DNA from: a virus
DNA length: 44,328 nucleotides
Reading direction: 5' to 3' (one strand)
Virus record (IMG/VR): IMGVR_UViG_3300048919_000178
Location: 1-44,328 of that record
Below, in pieces: positions 31,953 through 40,641 of the stretch. The notes under the pieces are model-generated. The model ran no database searches, had not been told where the DNA came from, and saw only the letters and a program-made list of their open reading frames with translations. The position numbers were made by a program, and so were the translations under genes. Position 1 is the first letter of the stretch, and every line of letters starts with the position of its first letter.

Positions 31953-32707
31953 GCATTTCATCTGATGTCCAGAAACTGGAGCCGGGCAGCCGTGTCCGCC
32001 TTATCGAGGTTGACGGCGAGGCGTTCGGCGCCGGCATTCTGCGTTTTCATAACGAAACCCTCCCTCACACAGAGGCCGAAATCATTGCTGCGGGCGGCGA
32101 TGCGTCGAAGCTCCAGCCGAAATCGGTCTGGTGGCAGGGGCTGGAGTACGGTGCGTGGCCCTTTGAACTGACCGGCCTGTCCGTCAGCAGCGACGGGCAG
32201 AGCGCCCGACCAACACTGACCGTGGCAAATATCAGCGGCACGATTGGCGCGCTCTGTCGTCGCTTTCAGGGAATGGCAAAGGCAAAAGTGATTATCCACG
32301 AGACCTTCGCTCATTACCTTGATGCCCGCAATTTTGCCGGCGGCAATCCCGGCGCTAATCCGAATGAGGAGCGCAAACAGGTCTATTACATTGACCGTAA
32401 ATCCAGTTCGGATGATGAAACCGTGGAGTTTGAACTGTCCAGCCCGGCAGACCTGCGGGGACAGCTTATCCCCACGAGGCAGATCCAGCCCATGTGCACC
32501 TGGTGCATGCGCGGATGGTACAAAACCGGCAACGGCTGTACCTATGCCGGGCAGAATGGCTGGTTCGATAAGGACGGCAACCGGGTGGATGATCCTTCGA
32601 AAGACGTGTGCTCAGGCCTGTTGTCGACCGGGTGTAAACCCCGGTTCGGCGCCAACAATGAACTCGACTACGGCGGCTTTCCGGGTGCGTCACTTCTGAG
32701 GGGGTAA
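31949..32707 (+). CDS. Minor tail protein L (4Fe-4S type)
   Basis: The 252-residue protein has the C-terminal cysteine cluster QPMCTWCMRGWYKTGNGC, then DVCSGLLSTGCKPRFG, which in lambda L binds an iron-sulfur cluster. It forms part of the baseplate hub. Confidence 0.9.
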   Translation: MSISSDVQKLEPGSRVRLIEVDGEAFGAGILRFHNETLPHTEAEIIAAGGDASKLQPKSVWWQGLEYGAWPFELTGLSVSSDGQSARPTLTVANISGTIGALCRRFQGMAKAKVIIHETFAHYLDARNFAGGNPGANPNEERKQVYYIDRKSSSDDETVEFELSSPADLRGQLIPTRQIQPMCTWCMRGWYKTGNGCTYAGQNGWFDKDGNRVDDPSKDVCSGLLSTGCKPRFGANNELDYGGFPGASLLRG

Positions 32708-32708
32708 C

Positions 32709-33419
32709 ATGCGGGACAAGACAATCAGCGCGATTCTCGCGCATGCGGCGCAGGCGTTCCCGGCTGAATGCTGCGGTGTGGTGATCCAGAAGGGACGGGT
32801 TGAGATGTATATCGCCTGCCGGAATCTGGCCACCTCCCCGGAAGAGCAGTTTGAACTCTCGCCGGAAGATTATGCGGCAGCCGAAGAGCAGGGCACGGTG
32901 GTTGCCGTGGTGCACAGCCACCCCGGCGACGGCGCCACGACGCAGCCGAGTGAACTCGACATGCTGATGTGCGACGCGACCGAAGTGCCGTGGGTGATCG
33001 CGTCATGGCCTGAAGGCGATATCCGCACCATCATGCCGCGCGGCGATCGCCCGCTGACCGGGCGTCAGTTTGTGCTCGGGCATGCTGACTGCTGGTCCCT
33101 TATCCGTGATTACTTCCGCACTGAACACGGTATCGCGCTGCCTGACTACAGCGTCGATCGCCACTGGTGGGAGGAGGGCGAAAACCTCTATATGGATAAC
33201 TGGCACGACTGCGGATTCAGGGAGTTCGACGGTCCCCAGCAGCCCGGTGATATGGTCATCATGCAGGTGCAGGCCAGCGTGCCGAATCATGCCGGCGTCC
33301 TGCTGGAAGGCAACATGCTGCTGCACCACCTGTATGGTCAGCTCAGCCAGCGCATTCCGTATGGCGGCTATTACCGTGATCGCACCATCAAAGTTTTACG
33401 GTACAAGGACCTGATGTGA
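32709..33419 (+). CDS. Tail assembly protein K with JAB and NlpC/P60 domains
   Basis: The 236-residue protein fuses two hydrolase folds. The JAMM domain has Glu20 (AECCG), HSHPGDG (His69, His71) and SELD (81-84). The NlpC/P60 domain has Cys126 (HADCWSLI) and His192 (NHAGVLL). It processes tail parts or cuts the wall during entry. The first domain keeps the full metal motif, so it should be active. Confidence 0.92.
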   Translation: MRDKTISAILAHAAQAFPAECCGVVIQKGRVEMYIACRNLATSPEEQFELSPEDYAAAEEQGTVVAVVHSHPGDGATTQPSELDMLMCDATEVPWVIASWPEGDIRTIMPRGDRPLTGRQFVLGHADCWSLIRDYFRTEHGIALPDYSVDRHWWEEGENLYMDNWHDCGFREFDGPQQPGDMVIMQVQASVPNHAGVLLEGNMLLHHLYGQLSQRIPYGGYYRDRTIKVLRYKDLM

Positions 33420-34018
33420 TGGAAAAACGAACCGTTATCAAGCTGAGCGGGTCGATGGCGCAGCGTTTCGGGCGCACGCACCACCGGGCGCTGTCCTCTG
33501 CCAGCGAGGTTTTCAGGGCGTTGTCCAGCACGGTGGACGGCTTTGAGGATTATCTCCGCGAGGCGCGCGCCAGAGGACTCGATTTCGTCATCTTCCGCGA
33601 TCGCCGCAACATCAGTCAGGAAGAGTTTTCGCTTCTCGGCCCCGGCGATGAGCTGCGCATTATTCCGGTGATCCGCGGCAGCAAGCGTGCCGGCATTTTC
33701 CAGGCGGTACTCGGGGTTGCCCTGATTGCCGGGGGTATCGCCCTTGGACCTGCCGGCGCAGGGCTTATTGGTAAAGGGGTCGCGCTGAATGTTGCGCTGG
33801 TCGGTGCATCGATGGCGCTGGGCGGCGTGGTTCAGCTGCTGTCACCGCAGGTGGCGGGGATGAGGATGCGTCAGGATCCGGATAACAAGCCTTCCTATGC
33901 GTTCGGCGGCCCGGTCAACACCACCGCCAGCGGCAACCCGGTGCCTCTTCTCTACGGCCAGCGGGAGATCGGGGGCGCTGTCATTTCAGCCGGCATTTAC
34001 GCGGAAGATCAGCAGTAA
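33419..34018 (+). CDS. Tail assembly protein I
   Basis: ATG 33419, inside the K stop (TGATG), gives 199 residues; a GTG at 33416 would add one. It has a ubiquitin-like N-terminal part and a Gly/Ala-rich hydrophobic segment (about 95-145), then YGQREIGGAVISAGIYAEDQ, as in lambda I. It assists J assembly. A hairpin follows. Confidence 0.88.
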   Translation: MEKRTVIKLSGSMAQRFGRTHHRALSSASEVFRALSSTVDGFEDYLREARARGLDFVIFRDRRNISQEEFSLLGPGDELRIIPVIRGSKRAGIFQAVLGVALIAGGIALGPAGAGLIGKGVALNVALVGASMALGGVVQLLSPQVAGMRMRQDPDNKPSYAFGGPVNTTASGNPVPLLYGQREIGGAVISAGIYAEDQQ

Positions 34019-34039
34019 GCCGGTACGTGATTACTTTAT

Positions 34040-34062
34040 GCCGCCTGCGGGCGGTTTTTTTA
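34040..34062 (+). terminator. Hairpin terminator between I and J
   Basis: GCCGCC-TGC-GGGCGG is followed by seven T; the J ATG is 11 bp downstream. Confidence 0.75.
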
Positions 34063-34072
34063 TGGGCGCGAT

Positions 34073-37000
34073 ATGACGAACACAGCGATTAAAGGGCGGA
34101 AGGGGGGCGGTAACAAAACCCGCACGCCGGTGGAAGCCCCGGACAGTATTCAGTCCATAGCCAGAGCTAAAATACTTGTCGCGCTCGGCGAAGGAGAGTT
34201 CGCCGGCGGGCTGGACGGGCGCAGCATTTATCTTGGCGACGCGTCATCGTATACCCCGCTGCAGAATGCCGACGGCAGTTACAACTTCAACAACGTAAAA
34301 TACGAGTTTCGTTCCGGCACCCAGGATCAGACCTACATTCAGGGCTTTCCCGGCGTTGAGAATGAGCTGCAGGTCGCCTATGAGCTTAAAGCTGCTGTGC
34401 CGTATGTCCGTTCCGTCTCCAATACCCAGCTTTCAGCACTGCGCATCCGCCTCGGCTGGCCCACACTGTTAAACCAGAAAGATAACGGCGATAAGGTGGG
34501 TACACGCGTTGAGTATGCGATCGAGCTGTCGGTCGACGGTGGTGCATACGCGCCCGTGGTTAAAGGCGCTGTCGATGACAAGACCACCACCCTCTATGAG
34601 CGCAGTCACCGTATCGACCTGCCAAAAGCCACCACCGGCTGGCAGCTGCGCGTGCGCCGGATAACGCCTGACTCAACGACGGTGAATGTTGTGGACAGTA
34701 TGCGGGTCGAGGCGGTCACCGAAATCATCGATGCGAAGCTGCGTTACCCCAATACGGCGCTGCTCTACATTGAATTTGACGCGAAGCAGTTCCCGAACGG
34801 CATCCCGCAGGTCGTGTGCAATCCGAAGGGGCGCATTATTCGCGTGCCTGATACCTACGATCCTGACACTCGCACCTATTCCGGCACCTGGGAAGGCGGG
34901 TTTAAATGGGCGTGGACCGATAACCCGGCGTGGATTTATTACGACATTGTGCTGAATGAGCGGTTCGGGCTTGGTCAGAGGATTGATGCGACCCAGATTG
35001 ATAAATGGGAGCTGTACCGCATCGCGCAGTACTGCGATCAGCCGGTACCGGATGGCAAAGGCGGCAGCGGCACGGAACCGCGTTTTCGCTGCAACGTCTA
35101 CATTCAGGAGCGCAATGACGCCTGGACGGTGCTGCGCGACCTTGCCGGTATCTTCCGCGGCATGACCTACTGGGGCGACAACAAGCTGTATGTGCTGGCC
35201 GATATGCCCCGCGATATCTGGCACATCTATAACCACGCCAGTGTGGTCGACGGTAAATTTACCTTCGCCGATCCGAGCGAAACCACGCGTAACACTGCCG
35301 CGCTGGTTAACTGGTCCGATCCGGCGAATCACTACAAAGACACGCCCGAAGTCGTTTATGACAACGATCTGGCGATGCGCTTCGATTACAGCCAGCTCGA
35401 AATGACGGCTATCGGCTGCACCCGACAGTCAGAGGCAAACCGGCGCGGGCGCTGGGCGCTGCTCACGAACGGCATCGGTGAGGTGGTGACCTTCAGCACG
35501 GGTATGGATGTTCCCCCTGTCGGTGAGGTGATCGGCGTGGCCGCGAACGAACTGGTCGGCAGGGTGATTGGCGGCAGGGTAAGCGCGGTCAGCGGTCGTA
35601 ATATCACGCTCGATCGGGCCGCGGATGTCAAAGCCGGCAACCGGCTTTTTCTCAACCTGCCGTCAGGGGTGGCGCAGGCACGGACTGTACAGGCGGTTAA
35701 CGGCAATATCGTCACCGTCACCACGGCCTACAGTGAAACGCCTGAAGCGGAGTGCTGCTGGGGCGTGGATGCGGACGATCTGTTTATCGCGCTCTTTCGC
35801 GTTACCGGCACCCGCGACAACGATGACGGCACTTTCGAGGTGACAGGCGCGACGTACAGCCCGGATATTTACGCCGCGGTCGATACCGGCGCCCGGCTCG
35901 ATGAAAGGCCGGTCAGCGTGATCCCGCCCGGCGTGCAGGCACCGCCAGAAAACATCGTCATCGACAGCTATTCGACGGTCAGCCAGAACATAGCGATTAC
36001 CACCATGCGTGTGGCCTGGGATTCTGTTAAAGGGGCAATCGCCTACGAAGCCGAGTGGCGGCGCGACAGCGGCAACTGGGTGAGCGTGCCCCGTACTTCC
36101 TCCCAGGGGTTCGAGGTGCCGGGTATCTACGCCGGGCGTTATCTGGTGCGGGTGCGGGCAGTAAACGCCAGCGATGTCTCGTCCATATGGGCGACATCAG
36201 CTGAGGTCACGCTCACCGGGAAAGTGGGTAATCCGCCGAAACCGGTTGGCTTAACCGCCTCGGAAACTGTTGTGTTTGGTATCGAGCTGAACTGGGGCTT
36301 CCCGGCAAACACGGACGACACGCTGAAAACGGAGATCCAGTACAGCCTGACCGGCAGCGATGGCGATGCCATGCTGCTGGCCGACGTCCCCTATCCGCTG
36401 CGTAAGTATCAGCAGATGGGTCTGAAGGCCGGTCAGGTTTTCTGGTACCGCGCGCAGCTGGTGGACCGGACCGGTAACGAATCCGGTTATACAGACTGGA
36501 TCCGCGGTCAGTCCAGCTCCGATGTGACCGATATTACAGAGGCCGTGCTTGAGCAGATCAAGGATACCGACCTGTTTAAAGACCTCATCGAGAACGCCGT
36601 AGAGAGCAGCCAGGCGGTCGCGGATCTGGCTGAGGCAGTCAAACAGAACGCCGACGGCCTGGCTGCGGCAGCAGGCGCAACGCGGCAGACAGCAGAAGCC
36701 ATTATCGGCAATGCTCTGGCCATCGCCGACGTGGTGGTGCGCCAGTCAGCCCAGCAGGGCGCTAACTCGGCGCGGTTCGAACAGTTGCGCGAGGTTATTG
36801 CCACCGAAACCGAGGCGCGCGTTACGGATGTAATCCGCCTGGAGGCGAAGACGGATCAGAACGCCGCAGGCATCACAGAAGTGCGCCAGGCACTGTCAAA
36901 CGAGAGCGAGGCCCGCGCTTCAGCGGTAGACGAGCTGACCGCGAAGACGGAGAAAAACGCGGCTAATGTCACCGTGCTGAACCAGACCGTGACGGATCTG

Positions 37001-37876
37001 GATTCCTCGACCGCCTCGCGCTTTGAGGAGATATCGGCAGAAATAGCGGGCATTGATGGCAGTGACATCAGAGGGGGAATACAGAGCAATTCCATCGCGC
37101 TGATGACCAACACGCTGGCGCAGGTCAGTCTGTCCAACCGAATGAGTGTGCAGTACGGCGCTAACGCCGCAGGCATCCAGCGCGTTGATACTGTTATGGC
37201 AGATGCGAGCCAGGCGGTTGCGGAGTCGCTCAGGACGCTGGATGCCAGCGCCGGCGGCGGCACGGCAAATGCCACTGACTTTGCTAAAACTATGGCTGAT
37301 TTTTCGCAGGTCTCCGCGACCAGAATCAACTCCCTTTCAGTGACGGTAAACGGTCAGCAGGCGGCAATCGTCCAGAATTCGCAGGCGGTTGCAGATATCA
37401 GCGGTAACCTCAACGCGATGTACAGCATCAAGGTGGGTGTGGATGCCAATGGCCGCCAGTACGCCGCAGGCATGGGTATCGGTGTGCAGAACACCCCGGC
37501 GGGCATGCAGTCGCAGGTGCTCTTTGTGGCGGATCGGTTTGCGGTAATGACACAGGCGGGCGGGACGGTGAGTCTGCCGTTCCTGGTGCAGAACGGGCAG
37601 ACGTTCATCAATGATGCCTTCTTCAGGGATGCCAGCATTCAGTTCGGTAAAATCACCGATTCACTGAAGTCGGACAACTATGCCGCCGGCGCGGCGGGAT
37701 GGAATCTGCCTAAAAGCGGAAATGCCGAGTTCAACCAGGTAACCGTTCGCGGCGCAATTTACGCCACCAACGGTAATTTCAACCTCACAGGGCCGGGCAA
37801 TACGACCGTTATTAACGGGCTTGGCGTCACGGTTAACCTTGCAAACGGCGGTCTTATAAGGCTGGGGAGCTGGTAA
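34073..37876 (+). CDS. J: Tail tip / host-specificity protein J
   Basis: The 1267-residue protein opens with GRKGGGNKTRTPVEAPDSIQSI, typical of lambda J, includes GGFKWAWTDNPAWIYYDIVL and two fibronectin-like domains (about 620-810), then a coiled coil of Ala/Glu/Gln heptads (about 820-1050) and a C-terminal tip. It forms the central tail fibre and contacts the receptor. The C-terminal end sets host range and differs between phages. Confidence 0.93.
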   Translation: MTNTAIKGRKGGGNKTRTPVEAPDSIQSIARAKILVALGEGEFAGGLDGRSIYLGDASSYTPLQNADGSYNFNNVKYEFRSGTQDQTYIQGFPGVENELQVAYELKAAVPYVRSVSNTQLSALRIRLGWPTLLNQKDNGDKVGTRVEYAIELSVDGGAYAPVVKGAVDDKTTTLYERSHRIDLPKATTGWQLRVRRITPDSTTVNVVDSMRVEAVTEIIDAKLRYPNTALLYIEFDAKQFPNGIPQVVCNPKGRIIRVPDTYDPDTRTYSGTWEGGFKWAWTDNPAWIYYDIVLNERFGLGQRIDATQIDKWELYRIAQYCDQPVPDGKGGSGTEPRFRCNVYIQERNDAWTVLRDLAGIFRGMTYWGDNKLYVLADMPRDIWHIYNHASVVDGKFTFADPSETTRNTAALVNWSDPANHYKDTPEVVYDNDLAMRFDYSQLEMTAIGCTRQSEANRRGRWALLTNGIGEVVTFSTGMDVPPVGEVIGVAANELVGRVIGGRVSAVSGRNITLDRAADVKAGNRLFLNLPSGVAQARTVQAVNGNIVTVTTAYSETPEAECCWGVDADDLFIALFRVTGTRDNDDGTFEVTGATYSPDIYAAVDTGARLDERPVSVIPPGVQAPPENIVIDSYSTVSQNIAITTMRVAWDSVKGAIAYEAEWRRDSGNWVSVPRTSSQGFEVPGIYAGRYLVRVRAVNASDVSSIWATSAEVTLTGKVGNPPKPVGLTASETVVFGIELNWGFPANTDDTLKTEIQYSLTGSDGDAMLLADVPYPLRKYQQMGLKAGQVFWYRAQLVDRTGNESGYTDWIRGQSSSDVTDITEAVLEQIKDTDLFKDLIENAVESSQAVADLAEAVKQNADGLAAAAGATRQTAEAIIGNALAIADVVVRQSAQQGANSARFEQLREVIATETEARVTDVIRLEAKTDQNAAGITEVRQALSNESEARASAVDELTAKTEKNAANVTVLNQTVTDLDSSTASRFEEISAEIAGIDGSDIRGGIQSNSIALMTNTLAQVSLSNRMSVQYGANAAGIQRVDTVMADASQAVAESLRTLDASAGGGTANATDFAKTMADFSQVSATRINSLSVTVNGQQAAIVQNSQAVADISGNLNAMYSIKVGVDANGRQYAAGMGIGVQNTPAGMQSQVLFVADRFAVMTQAGGTVSLPFLVQNGQTFINDAFFRDASIQFGKITDSLKSDNYAAGAAGWNLPKSGNAEFNQVTVRGAIYATNGNFNLTGPGNTTVINGLGVTVNLANGGLIRLGSW

Positions 37877-38827
37877 ATGCCGTCAGGCTTACTGATCGAT
37901 TTTAACGACGGATACCGGATGGAAATCACGGCGGGGCTGCGTGCCCCGTTTTTCTGCCGCACAACCGCCCAGGGCTATAACGGAAAATCGGTGCCGGTCG
38001 ACGGGTACGGTGCGGGTGACGTTGCTGTTTTCATCCCGACCGAAAGCGTCAGGATTTTTGATTTTGGCACCGCGCTTTTTCCCTACACCCAGCGCCTGGT
38101 TTCTGTGACGCAAAACGGCGGGACACTGACGATGAATTCTCAGGGAGACAGGGAGGGGGCATCTGACACCTACCAGTGGCCCGGGCAGGTATGGCGAATC
38201 ACACCCGCAAGCCAGTCAGGAAACAGCGGCCTGCTGATTTCTGACTCCACAGATTTTACTGCCCTGACCACGAACGGGAATCTTGGTAGCTGCACCTGGT
38301 ACGGTACGGTAACCATCAACGGGGCATGGACGCCGCCTGTTACCGGAATAGTTTTCGCTTCGTGGGACAGCCCGACTGCTGTGCTGGAGAATATCGGCGG
38401 AACACTATATTGCTCGTCTGATTCAGGTGCCTACGAAGATATGCCCGCCTCAGTTACTGCCCGCGTCGCGATATTTTCCAGGGATGCACCTGTCCCGGGG
38501 CCGGGCCTGACTTTCATCAACCCTCAGGGTCAGTGCACCTTCTCAACGACCCGGAAGCCCTTTGTCATTAAATCATTTTTTACACCCTCTCTTTCATGGC
38601 AGGCAGTCGGCGGCATGGTGCCTGTAGGCCGTTATGGCTGGGAGGTCAGGAGAGCCGAAAACTCAACGTCATGGAATGTCGGGCGCGGTCGCGGGCTGAT
38701 GATGAGCGGGGGGAATGTCAAAGGCGGCCGGGGGCGCGTTGTTACACGAAATGATCGGCAAAAATGGGATTTTGACAGCAGCGGAATGAGCGCAATCAGT
38801 TTGCCCGTTATCCCGGCCATGTATTAA
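37877..38827 (+). CDS. J-associated tail protein (DUF6453-like)
   Basis: The 316-residue protein immediately follows J. It begins MPSGLLIDFNDGYRMEITAGLRAPFF and is beta-rich, with many Gly/Ser/Thr. I associate this pattern with DUF6453 proteins coded downstream of J in Enterobacter-type phages; its role is probably tail-tip decoration or receptor contact. A hairpin follows. Confidence 0.6.
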   Translation: MPSGLLIDFNDGYRMEITAGLRAPFFCRTTAQGYNGKSVPVDGYGAGDVAVFIPTESVRIFDFGTALFPYTQRLVSVTQNGGTLTMNSQGDREGASDTYQWPGQVWRITPASQSGNSGLLISDSTDFTALTTNGNLGSCTWYGTVTINGAWTPPVTGIVFASWDSPTAVLENIGGTLYCSSDSGAYEDMPASVTARVAIFSRDAPVPGPGLTFINPQGQCTFSTTRKPFVIKSFFTPSLSWQAVGGMVPVGRYGWEVRRAENSTSWNVGRGRGLMMSGGNVKGGRGRVVTRNDRQKWDFDSSGMSAISLPVIPAMY

Positions 38828-38838
38828 ACAAATTAACA

Positions 38839-38859
38839 AACCGCTCCGGCGGTTTTTTT
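38839..38859 (+). terminator. Hairpin terminator before the tail fibre
   Basis: AACCGC-TCCG-GCGGTT is followed by seven T in total, then TGGAG and ATG 38875. Confidence 0.75.
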
Positions 38860-38874
38860 ATATGTGGAGAACCA

Positions 38875-40143
38875 ATGATTTACACAACTGGCTCAATTGC
38901 TGTCAGCGGCAACACGCTGACCGGCACCGGCACTAATTTCACCCAGGCAGGCTCACTCATTCGTAACGGCTGCACGGTGCTTGCACTGACAAGTCCGGTA
39001 CAGGCTTTCCAGATCACCGCCATCAACAGCGCGACCAGCCTCACGGTGACCCCGGCGGCCAGCCCTGCGGTTCCCGCCGGCACGAAGTTCGCCATTCTGC
39101 TGAGCGACAGCCTTTCCGTTGACGGTCTGGCACAGGATATCGCGGAGACGTTCACCATGTACCAGGGCTACATGGGCGGCTTTGCTGATGTCATGAAAGG
39201 TGTCGGCGACGTGACAATCACCATCAACGGCGAACCGGTTACCGTACCGGGACAGAAATCACTGGTGAAGAAGGGGGCTAACTCTGACATAACCTCTCTG
39301 AGCGGACTCACTACCGCGCTGAGTATCGGGCAGGGGGGAACTGGCGCAAAGGATGCTGCAGGTGCAAGAAAGGCCCTTCAGCTTGGCGGTGCGGCCACAC
39401 TTGAGGTTGGTACTGCCGCAGGCACAGTTGCAGCGGGAAATGATCCACGACTGACCACTCTGGATGGTAAGTCAGGTGGTTCCATCACCGGGCGAATTTC
39501 GATGCCTTCCGGTACCGTCGGGACTTACCTCAGTGCTGCCCAGAATGCGGGCGTCAGGCAGCGTGTGGTAAACGACACATCAGCGACGAGCGCAGTAGGG
39601 GCGCTGACGTGGGCGTATAACAACGGCTCTGGTTATCAGCTCGATACCACCTGGGGTTCTGTAGGCCTTGGCGCGTCGGCGTGGCCTTATACGTTTATGA
39701 TGCAGACCGCTAACGAAACCGATTTTGGTGCGCGTATCTGGACGTTCTCTATGGCGACAGGGGACATTATTTGCAGTGGCTCCGGTAGCCAGGCGGGTAC
39801 GTTCACTTTTACGAAAGCCTCGAACTCTGACCGGGAGATCAAACACGATATCGTGTATACCGACGGGCAGGAATCATACGAGAATGTTAAGAAATACTCA
39901 CCCACATCATTCGTCTATAACGACGATCCGCAGGGCAGAAAGCGTCGCGGGGTAATTGCACAGGATGTGCAGGAGATCGATCCGGAATATGTACGCGCCA
40001 TCCTTAACCCTTTCACGATGAAAACCAGCCTTTCCCTCGACACTAACGTCATGCTGCTTGATGTGGCGCTGGCACTGAAAGTGGCTATCTCAAAAATCGA
40101 GGCGCTTGAGGAAACGGTACAGCAGCTGCGCTATGGCTCCTGA
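38875..40143 (+). CDS. Side tail fibre with S74 intramolecular chaperone
   Basis: The 422-residue protein has an N-terminal Thr/Gly-rich part that resembles tail-needle/attachment domains, a GQGGTGAKDAAGARKALQLG linker seen in fibres, and a C-terminal peptidase S74 domain (about 315-422). The self-cleavage site is SDREIK: Ser318 and Lys323 form the dyad. The chaperone is shed after trimerisation. The last gene of the late operon. Confidence 0.88.
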   Translation: MIYTTGSIAVSGNTLTGTGTNFTQAGSLIRNGCTVLALTSPVQAFQITAINSATSLTVTPAASPAVPAGTKFAILLSDSLSVDGLAQDIAETFTMYQGYMGGFADVMKGVGDVTITINGEPVTVPGQKSLVKKGANSDITSLSGLTTALSIGQGGTGAKDAAGARKALQLGGAATLEVGTAAGTVAAGNDPRLTTLDGKSGGSITGRISMPSGTVGTYLSAAQNAGVRQRVVNDTSATSAVGALTWAYNNGSGYQLDTTWGSVGLGASAWPYTFMMQTANETDFGARIWTFSMATGDIICSGSGSQAGTFTFTKASNSDREIKHDIVYTDGQESYENVKKYSPTSFVYNDDPQGRKRRGVIAQDVQEIDPEYVRAILNPFTMKTSLSLDTNVMLLDVALALKVAISKIEALEETVQQLRYGS

Positions 40144-40150
40144 AGTCAGT

Positions 40151-40172
40151 AAAAAAGCCCCGGCGACGGGGC
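40151..40172. terminator. Hairpin after the late operon
   Basis: GCCCCG-GCGA-CGGGGC is preceded by six A, so the T-run suits leftward transcripts; rightward it is a stem without a good T-tract. No minus gene lies upstream. Confidence 0.4.
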
Positions 40173-40321
40173 AGTTAGATTCCGCGCCTGTCTGGTGCAG
40201 GCTACGGGGCTGTATTAATTTTAGTCGAAATATGATTTAGCTTAAGAAAAATTCCCGGCGGCTCAGTCCGTTGACAAATCTTCTTGCCGCTTCGCCTTGA
40301 TAACGTCGTCTTTTGTGAATA

Positions 40322-40337
40322 CTGTATATTTAAACAG
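40322..40337 (+). promoter_or_regulatory. LexA (SOS) box of the umu-like operon
   Basis: CTGTATATTTAAACAG is a perfect CTGT-N8-ACAG site with TA before it. A -35 candidate TTGATA (40297-40302) and -10 TACTGT (40320-40325) are 17 bp apart, so LexA would cover the -10. It lies 19 bp before the UmuD'-like start and predicts damage induction. Confidence 0.85.
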
Positions 40338-40355
40338 TGATAAGGCGAGGCACCT

Positions 40356-40640
40356 ATGACACATCCTCTTTTTTCCATCAGTGGCCTGAGCCCCTCGGCG
40401 CAGTACGTAGAAATTGGAACAAACATTCTGGCTGTAGAGCAGCGCAAGCAGGCCGGCACCGGTTCTATGCTGCTGATAGCTTTCATGGGCCGCCGGCAGA
40501 TCGCGCGGTTATGCGGAGCGTCGTTGATCACGGAAGAGGGGGAGGCGATCGAGGGCGACGCCCTGGATGACGTGGAAATGCTGGGCGTGGTTACGCACAT
40601 CATTCGTCCCGCGGCGTTCGACGACTATCCGGTGATGTGA
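40356..40640 (+). CDS. UmuD'-like short protein before umuC
   Basis: The 94-residue product ends with MLGVVTHIIRPAAFDDYPV, close to the UmuD C-terminal VFGVVTHVI. The middle resembles the last beta strands of S24 proteins, but the region with the Ser-Lys dyad is not present. It therefore looks like a shortened UmuD'-type partner of UmuC (HumD-like) rather than a self-cleaving protein. Separated from umuC by one base. Confidence 0.5.
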   Translation: MTHPLFSISGLSPSAQYVEIGTNILAVEQRKQAGTGSMLLIAFMGRRQIARLCGASLITEEGEAIEGDALDDVEMLGVVTHIIRPAAFDDYPVM

Positions 40641-40641
40641 G

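Noticed and set aside
40202-40603. Minus-strand gene feeding the hairpin at 40151-40172
   Set aside because: The frame is the antisense of the UmuD'-like gene and LexA-box region, with a Ser/Ile-rich product and no ribosome site.
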